NCBI RefSeq assembly: GCF_000483485.1
Contig: NZ_KI519609.1
Coordinates: 169,026-233,025 of the forward strand
Source: Thiomicrorhabdus chilensis DSM 12352
GTDB lineage: Bacteria > Pseudomonadota > Gammaproteobacteria > Thiomicrospirales > Thiomicrospiraceae
Length of the DNA: 64,000 nt
Reading direction: 5' to 3'
The translations under genes and the position numbers were made by a program. Of this stretch, positions 1-7,734 are shown one piece after another. The notes beneath the pieces were generated by a model that saw only the letters and a list, made by a program, of their open reading frames with translations, was not told the DNA's origin and did not search any database. Position 1 is the stretch's first letter; the number at the start of each line of letters is the position of its first letter.

Positions 1-135
1 GCAGCGGTCCGCGCTGGAGCAGATGCTTGTGAACGTGTAGGTGACGGATTGGTTGCTGCACACATCATTGCCCGTCCACACAAAGAAGTGGAACCTGTCC
101 TTGAAATGGACGGAAGCGGTGCAAAGCGCAGTTAA
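1..135 (+). CDS. csoS1: CsoS1-type carboxysome shell protein, C-terminal 44 residues (partial)
   Basis: The frame is open from the left edge to TAA at 133-135. The visible end has the alpha-carboxysome hexamer signature: an Ala/Gly-rich helix with DACERVGDGLVAAHIIARPH, then an acidic and basic tail. Single BMC-domain CsoS1 proteins form the flat hexagonal facets of the carboxysome shell. Which paralogue this is (A, B or C) cannot be told from the fragment. It is the first visible gene of the cso operon and is followed after 43 bp by the ferritin-like gene. Family assignment is confident; the start lies outside the window. Confidence 0.93.
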   Translation, partial: AAVRAGADACERVGDGLVAAHIIARPHKEVEPVLEMDGSGAKRS

Positions 136-178
136 TAGAGAGGGGAGTTTAGGCTCTCCATATCGAGAGGAGTAAGTT

Positions 179-727
179 ATGCGTTATCAACCACGAATGC
201 AAGGCAGTGTTATGCCTGGTTCCGGTAGCTATCCTCGTTTTGAGACACCGCAGCAGATGGGTGGAAACTCAAGAGTATTGGGTTATTTAGGTAGAGCGTT
301 GAGCTTGGAGTTTTCTGCAGGCCAACACTATTTAGCTCAGGCTTCCTTAGCAAAGTTTCGAAATGAAATGAATTACGCGCAAGGTTTTGTGACCTTGGCG
401 AATGAAGAGTTTCAGCATGCTAACTTATTAACCGATCGTATGGTCGCTCAGGGCGCTTTGCCATCTGGCAGCGTACTGAGCCCGGCTACTCCGGCCAGTT
501 CGATTGCCGAAGCCTTGAGAAGTTGTGAAGCCAGAGAGTTGGCTTTGATTCAGCTTTATGGTGAGGCAACTCAATATTGCGCCAACATGGGAGCCGCTGA
601 AGACCATGCGTTATTCAGCCGTCTTCTAGAAGAAGAGCAGGCACAGTTAATGAGAATTAACGGTTGGCTGGAAGAGTTTTACCATTCAATGCAGGTGAAC
701 CAGGCGCCGTCAAGGGGCTTTGTATGA
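179..727 (+). CDS. carboxysome-operon ferritin-like (bacterioferritin-related) protein
   Basis: This is a 182-residue four-helix ferritin-like protein. Likely metal ligands are E44 in helix 1 and E76/E77 with H80 (NEEFQHA) in helix 2; glutamates recur in the last helix (LLEEEQ). The first ~35 residues are a flexible Gly/Ser/Gln-rich leader absent from ordinary bacterioferritin. Genes of this type follow csoS1 in many chemoautotroph cso operons; their exact role in or near the carboxysome is not settled. The start is supported by GAGAGGAG 8 nt upstream. The stop overlaps the start of the next gene (ATGA), indicating translational coupling. Confidence 0.85.
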   Translation: MRYQPRMQGSVMPGSGSYPRFETPQQMGGNSRVLGYLGRALSLEFSAGQHYLAQASLAKFRNEMNYAQGFVTLANEEFQHANLLTDRMVAQGALPSGSVLSPATPASSIAEALRSCEARELALIQLYGEATQYCANMGAAEDHALFSRLLEEEQAQLMRINGWLEEFYHSMQVNQAPSRGFV

Positions 728-984
728 ACGAGCGTTGGAAAACGAAAAAAAAGCCCGCCTCTTTAGAGGCGCGGTTTGAATTCGACGAGTTTGAAGTTTT
801 AAGAGCTTTTTTGGATGAGTTGGCTGAACAGGCCGATCGCCTTGAGCATCACCCTAATATCAGTTTTGGGCGTAATCATGCTTCAGTGGTGATCTATTCA
901 ACAGAAGCGGAACTTCAACCCATTGATCTCGAGTTAGCCGAAAGCATTGATGAAGGCTATAACCGAGTGACCAAAATTTCATAA
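724..984 (+). CDS. acRAF: alpha-carboxysome Rubisco assembly factor (acRAF, pterin carbinolamine dehydratase-like)
   Basis: This 86-residue protein has the pterin-4a-carbinolamine dehydratase fold signature EHHPNISFG near residues 40-48, followed by a beta strand and a short helix. In cso operons this paralogue acts as a chaperone for Rubisco assembly rather than as a dehydratase; that role comes from family knowledge. The ATG at 724 overlaps the preceding stop (ATGA), which fixes the start. A longer in-frame start 60 bp upstream would run through the preceding gene and is not favoured. The next gene begins 10 bp downstream. Confidence 0.85.
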   Translation: MNERWKTKKKPASLEARFEFDEFEVLRAFLDELAEQADRLEHHPNISFGRNHASVVIYSTEAELQPIDLELAESIDEGYNRVTKIS

Positions 985-994
985 GGAGCAGGGT

Positions 995-1291
995 ATGACG
1001 ACTGTAGATGAAACCATAGAAACCTGGTCTGCGGCGAAGACATCATCGTCTACCGGCAGCACAACCCAGACTAAATCGGCTAATAAAACTGCCGAGCAGA
1101 AAGTGGCTGACAATAAAACGTCACCTGCAAAAGCGACACAATCTAAATCTAGCCCTTCTCCAAAAAGAAAGGCACCTGCAACCCGCAAAACGACAAGTCG
1201 TCCAAAAAAGACTGCGACTGCGGTTGTAAAAAATGAACATATTGCCGATCAGGTACAAGTGTTTCCAAGCAAGCGAGTATGGCCTGATTGA
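995..1291 (+). CDS. disordered basic protein, McdB-like carboxysome positioning factor (candidate)
   Basis: This 98-residue protein has no globular domain visible. Residues 10-75 are almost only Thr, Ser, Lys, Ala, Pro and Gln, and strongly basic (PKRKAPATRK). The last residues are VFPSKRVWPD, with a single tryptophan third from the end besides W11. Small disordered proteins with an invariant C-terminal Trp in cso operons are McdB, which works with the ParA-type ATPase McdA to space carboxysomes over the nucleoid. No mcdA lies beside it: a terminator and sbtA follow. The start has AAGGAGCAGGGT upstream. The McdB call is inferred from composition, C-terminal Trp and position only. Confidence 0.5.
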   Translation: MTTVDETIETWSAAKTSSSTGSTTQTKSANKTAEQKVADNKTSPAKATQSKSSPSPKRKAPATRKTTSRPKKTATAVVKNEHIADQVQVFPSKRVWPD

Positions 1292-1318
1292 GTATGTTTC
1301 TGAATTGTCTTAGCCATT

Positions 1319-1350
1319 GAGGGTACCCTTCGGTTGTACCCTCTTTTTTT
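1319..1350 (+). terminator. intrinsic terminator ending the cso operon
   Basis: The stem GAGGGTAC / GTACCCTC (1319-1326 and 1336-1343) encloses the 9-nt loop CCTTCGGTT and is followed by seven T residues. It lies 28 bp after the McdB-like gene, so the sbtA block downstream should have its own promoter. Confidence 0.92.
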
Positions 1351-1532
1351 ATCTGTCAATACACCTCAAATAGCGCGATTTAGCATGGAGGTAGGACAGT
1401 GTATTTTATAAAAATAATCCATTCACTGTTCTCTATAGCAGAGCGTTGAAATTTCAATTTCTCTTCTATGGGTCTTTTCAATATTATGAGAGCCATCGAA
1501 GTGATTGTGATGGCAATTAAAGGAGAAAAGTC

Positions 1533-2540
1533 ATGTTGGGATTAGATAGCTTATTGATTCCCGCTGTACTGTTTTTTGCCTTAGGGGTGATAGCACAGTT
1601 AATTAAATCTGATTTAAAGTTTCCAGAAGGTATGGCCAAGGGTATTTCATTCTATTTGCTGATGGCAATTGGTTTGAAGGGGGGAGCCGAGTTGGCCCAT
1701 GCAGACTTGGGCGTAGCTTTCCAAGCTATTTTCTGGGCGATCGTGATGGGCTTTTTGGTGCCGCTAATCGGCTATGCCTTGTTACGTTTCCGTGACCGCA
1801 TTGATGCGTTCAATGCGGCAGCCATTACCGCCCACTACGGTTCAGTGAGTGCCGCGACCTTTTTGACCGCCGTCGCCTTTCTGGAAGCCTCACAGATTGC
1901 GCATGAGAGCTATCCGATCATCATGATGGTCATTATGGAATCCCCTGCCATCATTGTTGGTTTGATTTTGGCGGCCATGGCACGTAAGAAATTTTCGAAT
2001 CCTTCAGCCGATGGCAGTACTAATGCTGCCAGTGCCCCTCAAATGGAGTGGAGCCCCCTTTTAAAAGAAGCCTTTACCAATGGCAGCGTGATACTGTTGT
2101 TGGGTTCGATGATTGTCGGCGCAATTGCCTCACCGGAAGCGATGGAAAAAGTCTATCCGTTTTCACATGAGATTTTCATGGGTGTTTTGTGTCTATTCTT
2201 GTTGGATATGGGGATGGAAGCCGCGAAACGCATTAAGTCGTTCAAGAATGTAGGGGCAACCTTGGTAGCGTTTGGCGTGATCATGCCCCTGATTGGTGGA
2301 ACCATCGGTGTGTTTGTTGGTGTGACTCTGCTTGATTTGTCAATTGGTGGATCCTTGTTAGTCGCCATCTTAGGCGCCAGTGCCTCTTATATTGCAGTGC
2401 CTCCTGCAATGCGTTTTGGGGTGCCTGAGGCCAACCCGTCCTATTATTTGACGTTGGCTTTGGGGGTTACATTTCCGTTTAACGTGGTCATCGGTATTCC
2501 TCTGTTTTACCAGATGGCGACTTGGTATTCTGGAATCTAG
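1533..2540 (+). CDS. sbtA: sodium-dependent bicarbonate transporter SbtA
   Basis: This 335-residue integral membrane protein has about ten hydrophobic helices in two similar halves with a charged central cytoplasmic linker (about residues 150-175, RKKFSNPSADG). The second half carries the SbtA-type stretch LGASASYIAVPPAMRF near residues 280-295. SbtA imports HCO3- with Na+; here it would supply carboxysomal carbonic anhydrase and Rubisco. SD AAAGGAG lies 7-8 nt upstream. The next gene encodes the cognate PII-like SbtB, which strongly supports the call. No clear sigma70 promoter was found in 1351-1532; a 12-bp palindrome TTGAAATTTCAA sits at 1446-1457. Confidence 0.9.
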   Translation: MLGLDSLLIPAVLFFALGVIAQLIKSDLKFPEGMAKGISFYLLMAIGLKGGAELAHADLGVAFQAIFWAIVMGFLVPLIGYALLRFRDRIDAFNAAAITAHYGSVSAATFLTAVAFLEASQIAHESYPIIMMVIMESPAIIVGLILAAMARKKFSNPSADGSTNAASAPQMEWSPLLKEAFTNGSVILLLGSMIVGAIASPEAMEKVYPFSHEIFMGVLCLFLLDMGMEAAKRIKSFKNVGATLVAFGVIMPLIGGTIGVFVGVTLLDLSIGGSLLVAILGASASYIAVPPAMRFGVPEANPSYYLTLALGVTFPFNVVIGIPLFYQMATWYSGI

Positions 2541-2548
2541 AGGAGAGT

Positions 2549-2863
2549 ATGATGGAAATTTCGACTTGTACGGAAAAGATGGTCCAAATCATCGCCAATT
2601 CCACTTTGGAAAAGAGTTTGAAAAAGACCCTAAAAGAAGTGGGTGTCAGCGGCTACACCCTATTTGATGTCAGGGGAGATGGCGATTCAGGCGACCAGAG
2701 CGGCCATTTGGAAGGGGATAGCAATATCCTGATGATGGTGGTGGTGCCTTTGAAAACCTCGCAAAATTTGATGGAAGCACTCAACGGCTACCTTAAGAAA
2801 GGCCATCACCTGATGGTGTTTTCAGTGGATGCCGAGGTGCTGACACCGAGCAAGTTCGGGTAA
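2549..2863 (+). CDS. sbtB: PII-like regulator of SbtA (SbtB)
   Basis: This 104-residue ferredoxin-like PII fold protein has strand-helix-strand elements around VSGYTLFDV, a glycine and aspartate-rich T-loop (about residues 42-60, RGDGDSGDQSGHLEGDSN) and the C-terminal DAEVLTPSKFG. Family SbtB binds adenine nucleotides and controls SbtA. This copy ends without the short Cys-containing C-terminal R-loop found in many cyanobacterial SbtB proteins. ATG 2549 is preferred because GAGGAG (2541-2546) lies just upstream, overlapping the sbtA stop region; an ATG immediately after is also possible. It is cotranscribed with sbtA (8-bp gap). Confidence 0.85.
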   Translation: MMEISTCTEKMVQIIANSTLEKSLKKTLKEVGVSGYTLFDVRGDGDSGDQSGHLEGDSNILMMVVVPLKTSQNLMEALNGYLKKGHHLMVFSVDAEVLTPSKFG

Positions 2864-2875
2864 GAGTCGATTGAT

Positions 2876-3487
2876 ATGAAGACCTTGATTTTGGCCACCG
2901 GCAATCCACATAAAGTTAAAGAAGTGCATGCCATGCTCGAGGAGTATGATTTTGATGTGCATTTGCAGACTGATTTTTTCTGTGAGGAAGTGGAAGAAGA
3001 TGGTTTGAGTTTTGTGGAAAACGCTCTGAAGAAGGCGCGTTTTGCCAGTCAGAAGACAGGCCTGCCGGCTTTGGCCGATGATTCCGGTTTGGAAGTCGAG
3101 GTTTTAGGCGGAGAGCCGGGCATTTATTCGGCTCGTTATGGTGAGGGTTATCAAGGTCAACCCGCTTCGGATGAATTAAACAACCGCAAGTTGCTCGATG
3201 CTTTGAAAGGCTTGCCATACAAACAACGAAAAGCGTGTTATTACTGTGCCATGGTGTTTGTCCGCCATGCAACCGATCCCGTGCCGATTATTGGCGTAGG
3301 GCAGTGGTGTGGTGAGATTTTGATGGAACCGCGAACCGAGTATGGCGTGGGCTATGATCCCATTATGTGGATGCCGCAACATCTTAGATCGGCATCGGAG
3401 ATACCGCTGGAGGTCAAAAACCAAGTGAGTCATCGCGCCCAAGCACTGCGTCAGGTGCTACAACAATTACAACAGGAACGCTTATGA
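2876..3487 (+). CDS. carboxysome-cluster HAM1/RdgB-type nucleoside triphosphate pyrophosphatase
   Basis: This 203-residue protein has all HAM1-family landmarks: N-terminal ATGNPHK substrate loop, catalytic [11 protein letters not shown] around residues 66-76, GVGYDPI near 163 and SHRAQAL near 185. The family hydrolyses (d)ITP, XTP and related noncanonical nucleotides to monophosphates. A second, more typical paralogue lies at 39171-39764. This copy differs by an insert after YSARYGEG and by GVGYDPIM instead of GFGYDPIF. HAM1 genes are known satellites of alpha-carboxysome loci, with unknown purpose. Its stop overlaps the csoS1D start by 4 nt (ATGA), so the two are tightly coupled. Confidence 0.9.
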   Translation: MKTLILATGNPHKVKEVHAMLEEYDFDVHLQTDFFCEEVEEDGLSFVENALKKARFASQKTGLPALADDSGLEVEVLGGEPGIYSARYGEGYQGQPASDELNNRKLLDALKGLPYKQRKACYYCAMVFVRHATDPVPIIGVGQWCGEILMEPRTEYGVGYDPIMWMPQHLRSASEIPLEVKNQVSHRAQALRQVLQQLQQERL

Positions 3488-4089
3488 TTGAGCTAAGAAC
3501 CTACGTTTTTCTAGATTCCCTGCAACCGCAGCTGGCCTCCTATATGGGAACCGCCTCTATGGGGTTTTTGCCGGTACCAGGTGATTCCTGTCTTTGGATT
3601 GAGGTGGCGCCGGGCATGGCGGTACACCGTCTGTCTGATATTGCCTTGAAGGCTTCCAATGTGCATCTCGGTCAACAAGTGGTGGAACGCGCCTATGGTT
3701 CGATGGTTATCCATCACAGAGACCAAAGTGATGTGCTGGAATCCGGTGAGCATGTTTTGCGTTACCTGAATACCGAACACTCCACTCGCCAGCCTTGCAA
3801 AATGATGTGGAAAGAGGTGATCCGTGCCATTACACCGGATCATGCCACTTTGATCAACCGCGATAACCGTCGCGGGTCGATGATTTTGCCGGGGCAGAGC
3901 ATGTTTATCATGGAGACCGAACCGGCAGGCTATATTGTCTATGCGGCCAATGAGGCTGAAAAAGCCGCCAATATCACCTTGGTGGAAGCTAGGGCGGTCG
4001 GAGCTTATGGACGGTTGATCATGGCCGGTAAGGAAGCGGACATCAATGAAGCGGCACGGGCTGCCACTGAAGCTTTGCAAAGATTGTGA
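3484..4089 (+). CDS. csoS1D: tandem BMC-domain carboxysome shell protein CsoS1D
   Basis: This 201-residue protein has two fused BMC domains (about residues 5-95 and 105-200). Residues 5-17 ([13 protein letters not shown]) and the second-domain [20 protein letters not shown] segment are typical of CsoS1D. Family CsoS1D forms stacked trimers with a large pore whose Glu-Arg pair opens and closes the gate; the matching pair here is E68-R69 in QQVVERAYG. It likely admits larger metabolites to the shell. It is coupled by ATGA to the HAM1 gene and precedes a CbbR-type regulator. Length and motifs are complete. Confidence 0.93.
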   Translation: MIELRTYVFLDSLQPQLASYMGTASMGFLPVPGDSCLWIEVAPGMAVHRLSDIALKASNVHLGQQVVERAYGSMVIHHRDQSDVLESGEHVLRYLNTEHSTRQPCKMMWKEVIRAITPDHATLINRDNRRGSMILPGQSMFIMETEPAGYIVYAANEAEKAANITLVEARAVGAYGRLIMAGKEADINEAARAATEALQRL

Positions 4090-4207
4090 TACGATTTTAG
4101 TCACAATTATTGCATTTAGTTATACAGGTTATTTGCAAAAAATTATACGTTAATGGCAATTTACTGGTAATTTATGTTCTAACACTTTCAACTTGAGGAA
4201 AGTTGAC
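4090..4207. promoter_or_regulatory. AT-rich intergenic region before the CbbR-type gene
   Basis: This 118-bp AT-rich spacer between csoS1D and the LysR gene contains two TTATAC copies about 29 bp apart and TTACTGGTAA, consistent with a promoter and LysR-type T-N11-A sites. No single binding site can be fixed by eye, so this is a weak regulatory call. Confidence 0.3.
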
Positions 4208-5182
4208 ATGGAAAAACACACACCCGAAGCCAGTCATGGCCAATTTTTAATCCGCCATGCCTCCTTGCGTCAAATTCAAATATTTGAGGCGGTGGCTCGT
4301 CATTTGAGCTTTACCAAGGCCGCGAACGAGTTGTATTTAACGCAACCGACCATTTCTGCCCAGGTCAAAAGCCTTTCCGAATCTATTGGACTGCCGCTTT
4401 ATGAACAGGTTGGGCGCAATATCTTTTTGACTGAAGTGGGTGAGCATGTGGCTTGCACATGTCGTGATATTATCGATCGCCTTTCTAACCTTGAAATCCT
4501 ATTGGATGATTTCCGTGGCATGACGCGAGGGCGATTACGGGTTGCCGTGGTGTCCACCGCCAAGTATTTCATGCCGATTGCTTTGGGTAAATTTGCAAAA
4601 AAACACCCGAATATCGATCTGAGTTTGAAAGTCGCCAACCGCGAGAAAATGCTCAAACGCATTCACCAGAATTTGGATGATCTCTACATTCTTGGCCAGG
4701 TTCCGCCAAGTCATCTGGATTTGGAAGTGATTCCGTTTGCCCCCAACCCGCTGGTGGTAATCGCCAACAGCGAACATGAGTTGGTCGGCCAAAAAGTGAG
4801 TTTGAAGAAATTGGCTAAGCAACCTTTTTTGATGCGTGAAGAAGGCTCCGGAATCCGTTCAGCTGTTGAGGATGTGTTTTCTGAGAAAGGTCTGAAAGTC
4901 AATGAACGCATGACATTGGAGACCAATGAGGCAATCAAACACTGTGTGGTCGGTGATTTGGGTGTGGCAGTCGTCTCCAGGCATGCCCTGTATTTGGAAG
5001 ATATGCATGGTCCCATTGCCGAATTGGATGTGGAAGGCTTTCCTATCAACAAGCAGTGGAATATCGTCTATCCAAAAGGCAAAGAGTTATCGCTTTTGGC
5101 CAAAGAATTTTTAAACTTTTTACAGGAACGTGGCAACAAGTATATTCAGCTTGAAGGGAAAGACTCAGTCGAGTCCGCATAG
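4208..5182 (+). CDS. cbbR: LysR-family transcriptional regulator, CbbR type
   Basis: This 324-residue LysR protein has an N-terminal winged helix-turn-helix at about residues 20-80 (LRQIQIFEAVARHLSFTKAA, then LTQPTISAQVKSL) and a periplasmic-binding-like effector domain from about residue 100. CbbR regulators control Calvin-cycle, carboxysome and inorganic-carbon uptake genes in response to metabolites; its place next to csoS1D and sbtAB fits. The ATG at 4208 is preferred over an in-frame TTG at 4193 because GAGGAAA (4195-4201) gives a good SD at proper spacing. Its exact targets are inference. Confidence 0.8.
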   Translation: MEKHTPEASHGQFLIRHASLRQIQIFEAVARHLSFTKAANELYLTQPTISAQVKSLSESIGLPLYEQVGRNIFLTEVGEHVACTCRDIIDRLSNLEILLDDFRGMTRGRLRVAVVSTAKYFMPIALGKFAKKHPNIDLSLKVANREKMLKRIHQNLDDLYILGQVPPSHLDLEVIPFAPNPLVVIANSEHELVGQKVSLKKLAKQPFLMREEGSGIRSAVEDVFSEKGLKVNERMTLETNEAIKHCVVGDLGVAVVSRHALYLEDMHGPIAELDVEGFPINKQWNIVYPKGKELSLLAKEFLNFLQERGNKYIQLEGKDSVESA

Positions 5183-5183
5183 G

Positions 5184-5213
5184 TTGAAAATAGGCAGGCC
5201 TGTCCGTTTTCGA
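5184..5213. repeat. CAGGCCTG palindromic element (both arms present)
   Basis: The core CAGGCCTG is at 5195-5202, flanked by TTGAAAATAGG on the left and TCCGTTTTCGA on the right; 11 of 15 half-site positions pair. It lies between the convergent cbbR and spoT genes and may serve as a shared weak terminator. Confidence 0.7.
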
Positions 5214-5239
5214 CGGCGGGTTGAACGAGCTTCGTTGAT

Positions 5240-7381
5240 TTATATGCGCTGAATTTTGTCGACAATTGGCACACGTTTCAGGAAACGCATGACCTGAGCT
5301 AGATGGGTTCGGTCACGAACGGCAATCACAAAATTCATCAGACTGTAAGTCTCGTCTTTGTCTTCGGAACGCACACGTTCGATATCGGTTTTATTCTTGG
5401 CAATCTCGTTGGCGATGATCGCCAAGGCGCCACGTTGATTTTTCACTTCGATCTGTATCTCCGCCAAATAGGTGGCGTTTTGATCTTCTTCCCAGCTCAC
5501 ATCTAGCAGTTTTTCAGTCTGGTTTTTCATCTTTTTGACGTTATGACAGTCACTACGATGAATCACAAGTCCTTTTTCAGTACTGATAAAGCCCACGATT
5601 TCATCGCCCGGTATCGGATGGCAGCAGTTGGCAAAACTGATTACCATGCCTTCGGTGCCGGAAATCGCCAGGGGCGCATCTGGGTTGGCATTTTTAGGTG
5701 CAATCTTGTCTTCGGCACCCAGTAGAAGGTCATGAATCTGCTTGGCAACCAATCCCGCCATGCGGTTGCCTAAACCAATCTCACTGAGCAGCTCTTCCCA
5801 GCTTTGTAGTTTTAATGCCTCGGCAATTTCCCGGCGAATCAATTCGGTCAGACCTTCATAGGCCATGTTGTAGCTGCGCAGCGCTTTGGTGAGGAGTTTT
5901 TGTCCTAGGCTGATGGCGGCACCAGATTTCTGGTTTTTCAGATAATGGCGGATTTGCGAGCGCGCTTTGGCGGTGGTGACAAAATTCAACCAGGCCGGAT
6001 TGGGGTGTGCATCCTTGCCTTTAATAATGTGGATGGTTTTTCCGCTTTCCAACGGTGTGCGCAACGGCACCAGTTTTTTGTCGATGCGACAGGCAACCGT
6101 TGAATGTCCGATATTGGAGTGTACCGCATAGGCGAAATCAACCGGCGTAGCGCCTGTCGGCAAGGTAATGATGTCGCCCTTGGGAGTAAACACATAAATC
6201 ACATCCGGGAAGAGGTCGATCTTGACGTTTTCCAGGAAATCGAGTGAGTTACCAGCGCTTTGTTGAATTTCCAGCAGGTTCTGCACCCACTCCTGGGCGC
6301 GCACTTCAACCGCACTTAATGTGCCTTCATGCTGTTCAATGCCGTCTTTATAATGCCAGTGCGCCGCAATACCGTGTTCGGATACTTCGTGCATGGTTTC
6401 AGTACGAATCTGCACTTCCAGGTGCACGCCATAAGGGCCAAACAGGGTAGTATGCAAGGATTGATAACCGTTCGGTTTGGGAATGGCAATATAGTCTTTG
6501 AAACGATTCGGCAGCGGCTTATAGAGCGAGTGCACGGTACCGAGTGTGCGGTAACATTCGTCGGCGGTATTGACGATAATGCGGAATGCGAAAATATCGA
6601 GAATATCCCGAAAACTTTGGCGTTTGCTGCGCATCTTTTTATAAAGGCTGTAAAGATGTTTTTCACGACCGATCACACGTGCCGGAATGTTTTCTTGGCT
6701 TAGACGGTTCTGCAGGGTTTCGGTGATGTGTTCAATGACTTCATGACGATTACCGCGGGCTTTTTTGACTGCGTTCTCGAGCACGGCAAAGCGCAAGGGG
6801 TGCATAGCCTTGAAGCCTAGGTCTTCGAGTTCAATACGGATGGCGTTAATGCCCAGACGTGCGGCGATTGGCGCGTAAATGTCGAGCGTTTCATGGGCGA
6901 TGCGACGTTGTTTGTCGGGGCGCATGACGCCTAATGTGCGCATGTTGTGCAGTCGGTCGGCGAGTTTGATCAGGATGACGCGAATATCACGAGCCATCGC
7001 CAGAATCATTTTACGAAAGTTTTCGGCTTGGGCTTCTTGGGGGGTTTCAAACTGAAGTTTACCCAGTTTGGTGACGCCATCGACAATCTCGGCCACGTTT
7101 TCGCCAAAGAGTTCAATGATGTCATCTTTGGTGTGGGGCGTGTCTTCGACCACATCGTGGAGTATGGCGGCGATGATGCTTTCTTGGTCGAGCTGCATCT
7201 CCGCCAATATTTCGGCTACCGCGACCGGATGCCAGATATAGTCGCCGCCCGCTTTGCGGGTTTGGCCTTGATGCGCTTTTGCCCCAAATTCAAACGCCGA
7301 TTTGATTTTATTCAAGCTCTCGTCATTCAGATAGACCGAGGCCTTTTCAATCAAACCGTCAATTGAGCTGGGGGTGGGCAT
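5240..7381 (-). CDS. spoT: bifunctional (p)ppGpp synthetase/hydrolase SpoT
   Basis: This 713-residue long RSH enzyme has a hydrolase HD domain at residues ~25-180 with H75-D76 and E79-D80 (LHDVVEDT), and a synthetase domain at ~230-345 with R293-F-K-D296, the RXKD form of bifunctional enzymes, and E322 (EVQIRT). TGS (~390-450) and C-terminal ACT (~640-713) regions follow. It makes and degrades the stringent alarmone. It follows rpoZ by 16 bp on the same strand, a classic arrangement. All catalytic motifs look intact, so both activities are expected. Confidence 0.95.
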   Translation of the reverse strand: MPTPSSIDGLIEKASVYLNDESLNKIKSAFEFGAKAHQGQTRKAGGDYIWHPVAVAEILAEMQLDQESIIAAILHDVVEDTPHTKDDIIELFGENVAEIVDGVTKLGKLQFETPQEAQAENFRKMILAMARDIRVILIKLADRLHNMRTLGVMRPDKQRRIAHETLDIYAPIAARLGINAIRIELEDLGFKAMHPLRFAVLENAVKKARGNRHEVIEHITETLQNRLSQENIPARVIGREKHLYSLYKKMRSKRQSFRDILDIFAFRIIVNTADECYRTLGTVHSLYKPLPNRFKDYIAIPKPNGYQSLHTTLFGPYGVHLEVQIRTETMHEVSEHGIAAHWHYKDGIEQHEGTLSAVEVRAQEWVQNLLEIQQSAGNSLDFLENVKIDLFPDVIYVFTPKGDIITLPTGATPVDFAYAVHSNIGHSTVACRIDKKLVPLRTPLESGKTIHIIKGKDAHPNPAWLNFVTTAKARSQIRHYLKNQKSGAAISLGQKLLTKALRSYNMAYEGLTELIRREIAEALKLQSWEELLSEIGLGNRMAGLVAKQIHDLLLGAEDKIAPKNANPDAPLAISGTEGMVISFANCCHPIPGDEIVGFISTEKGLVIHRSDCHNVKKMKNQTEKLLDVSWEEDQNATYLAEIQIEVKNQRGALAIIANEIAKNKTDIERVRSEDKDETYSLMNFVIAVRDRTHLAQVMRFLKRVPIVDKIQRI

Positions 7382-7397
7382 ATACGGGGCTAAAATC

Positions 7398-7622
7398 TTA
7401 GCTGAAGAATGGAGGGGTGTCCGGATCGGTCATGACCACATCGCGGTCAATCGAGTTCTCGGCCAACTCTCGTAGGGCCATAACGGTTGGTTTGTCGTTG
7501 TCCCAGCTCAGAGTTGGTTCAGCACCATTGGCCAACTGGCGAGCACGTTTGGCGCTGACCAGTACCAACTCAAAACGGTTTTCAACTTGGGTTAAACAAT
7601 CTTCTACTGTGACGCGTGCCAT
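7398..7622 (-). CDS. rpoZ: RNA polymerase omega subunit
   Basis: This 74-residue protein begins [20 protein letters not shown] and contains the omega signature [11 protein letters not shown] with a helix ending in LRELAENSI. Omega helps assemble RNA polymerase and forms part of a ppGpp site, fitting its place just before spoT. The start has GGTGGA upstream. It is slightly shorter than E. coli omega (91 residues) because the C-terminal tail is reduced. In many relatives gmk is directly upstream; here waaA and the Kdo8N genes lie between. Confidence 0.93.
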   Translation of the reverse strand: MARVTVEDCLTQVENRFELVLVSAKRARQLANGAEPTLSWDNDKPTVMALRELAENSIDRDVVMTDPDTPPFFS

Positions 7623-7734
7623 AATTCAGTCCACCTAAATACAAGTTTAAACGAGTATTTTACCCTAATTTCTCCAGATTTTAAGGGGAATATGCATTCA
7701 TGCGACGATATTTTGATCCACTCACCGTCGAGCC

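Noticed and set aside
1446-1457. 12-bp palindrome TTGAAATTTCAA upstream of sbtA
   Set aside because: AT-rich 12-mers of this kind arise by chance in such regions and no second site or known operator matches; kept only as a remark under sbtA.
3511-4104. 197-codon frame antisense to csoS1D
   Set aside because: Antisense frame created by codon bias; csoS1D has clear family motifs and coupled starts.
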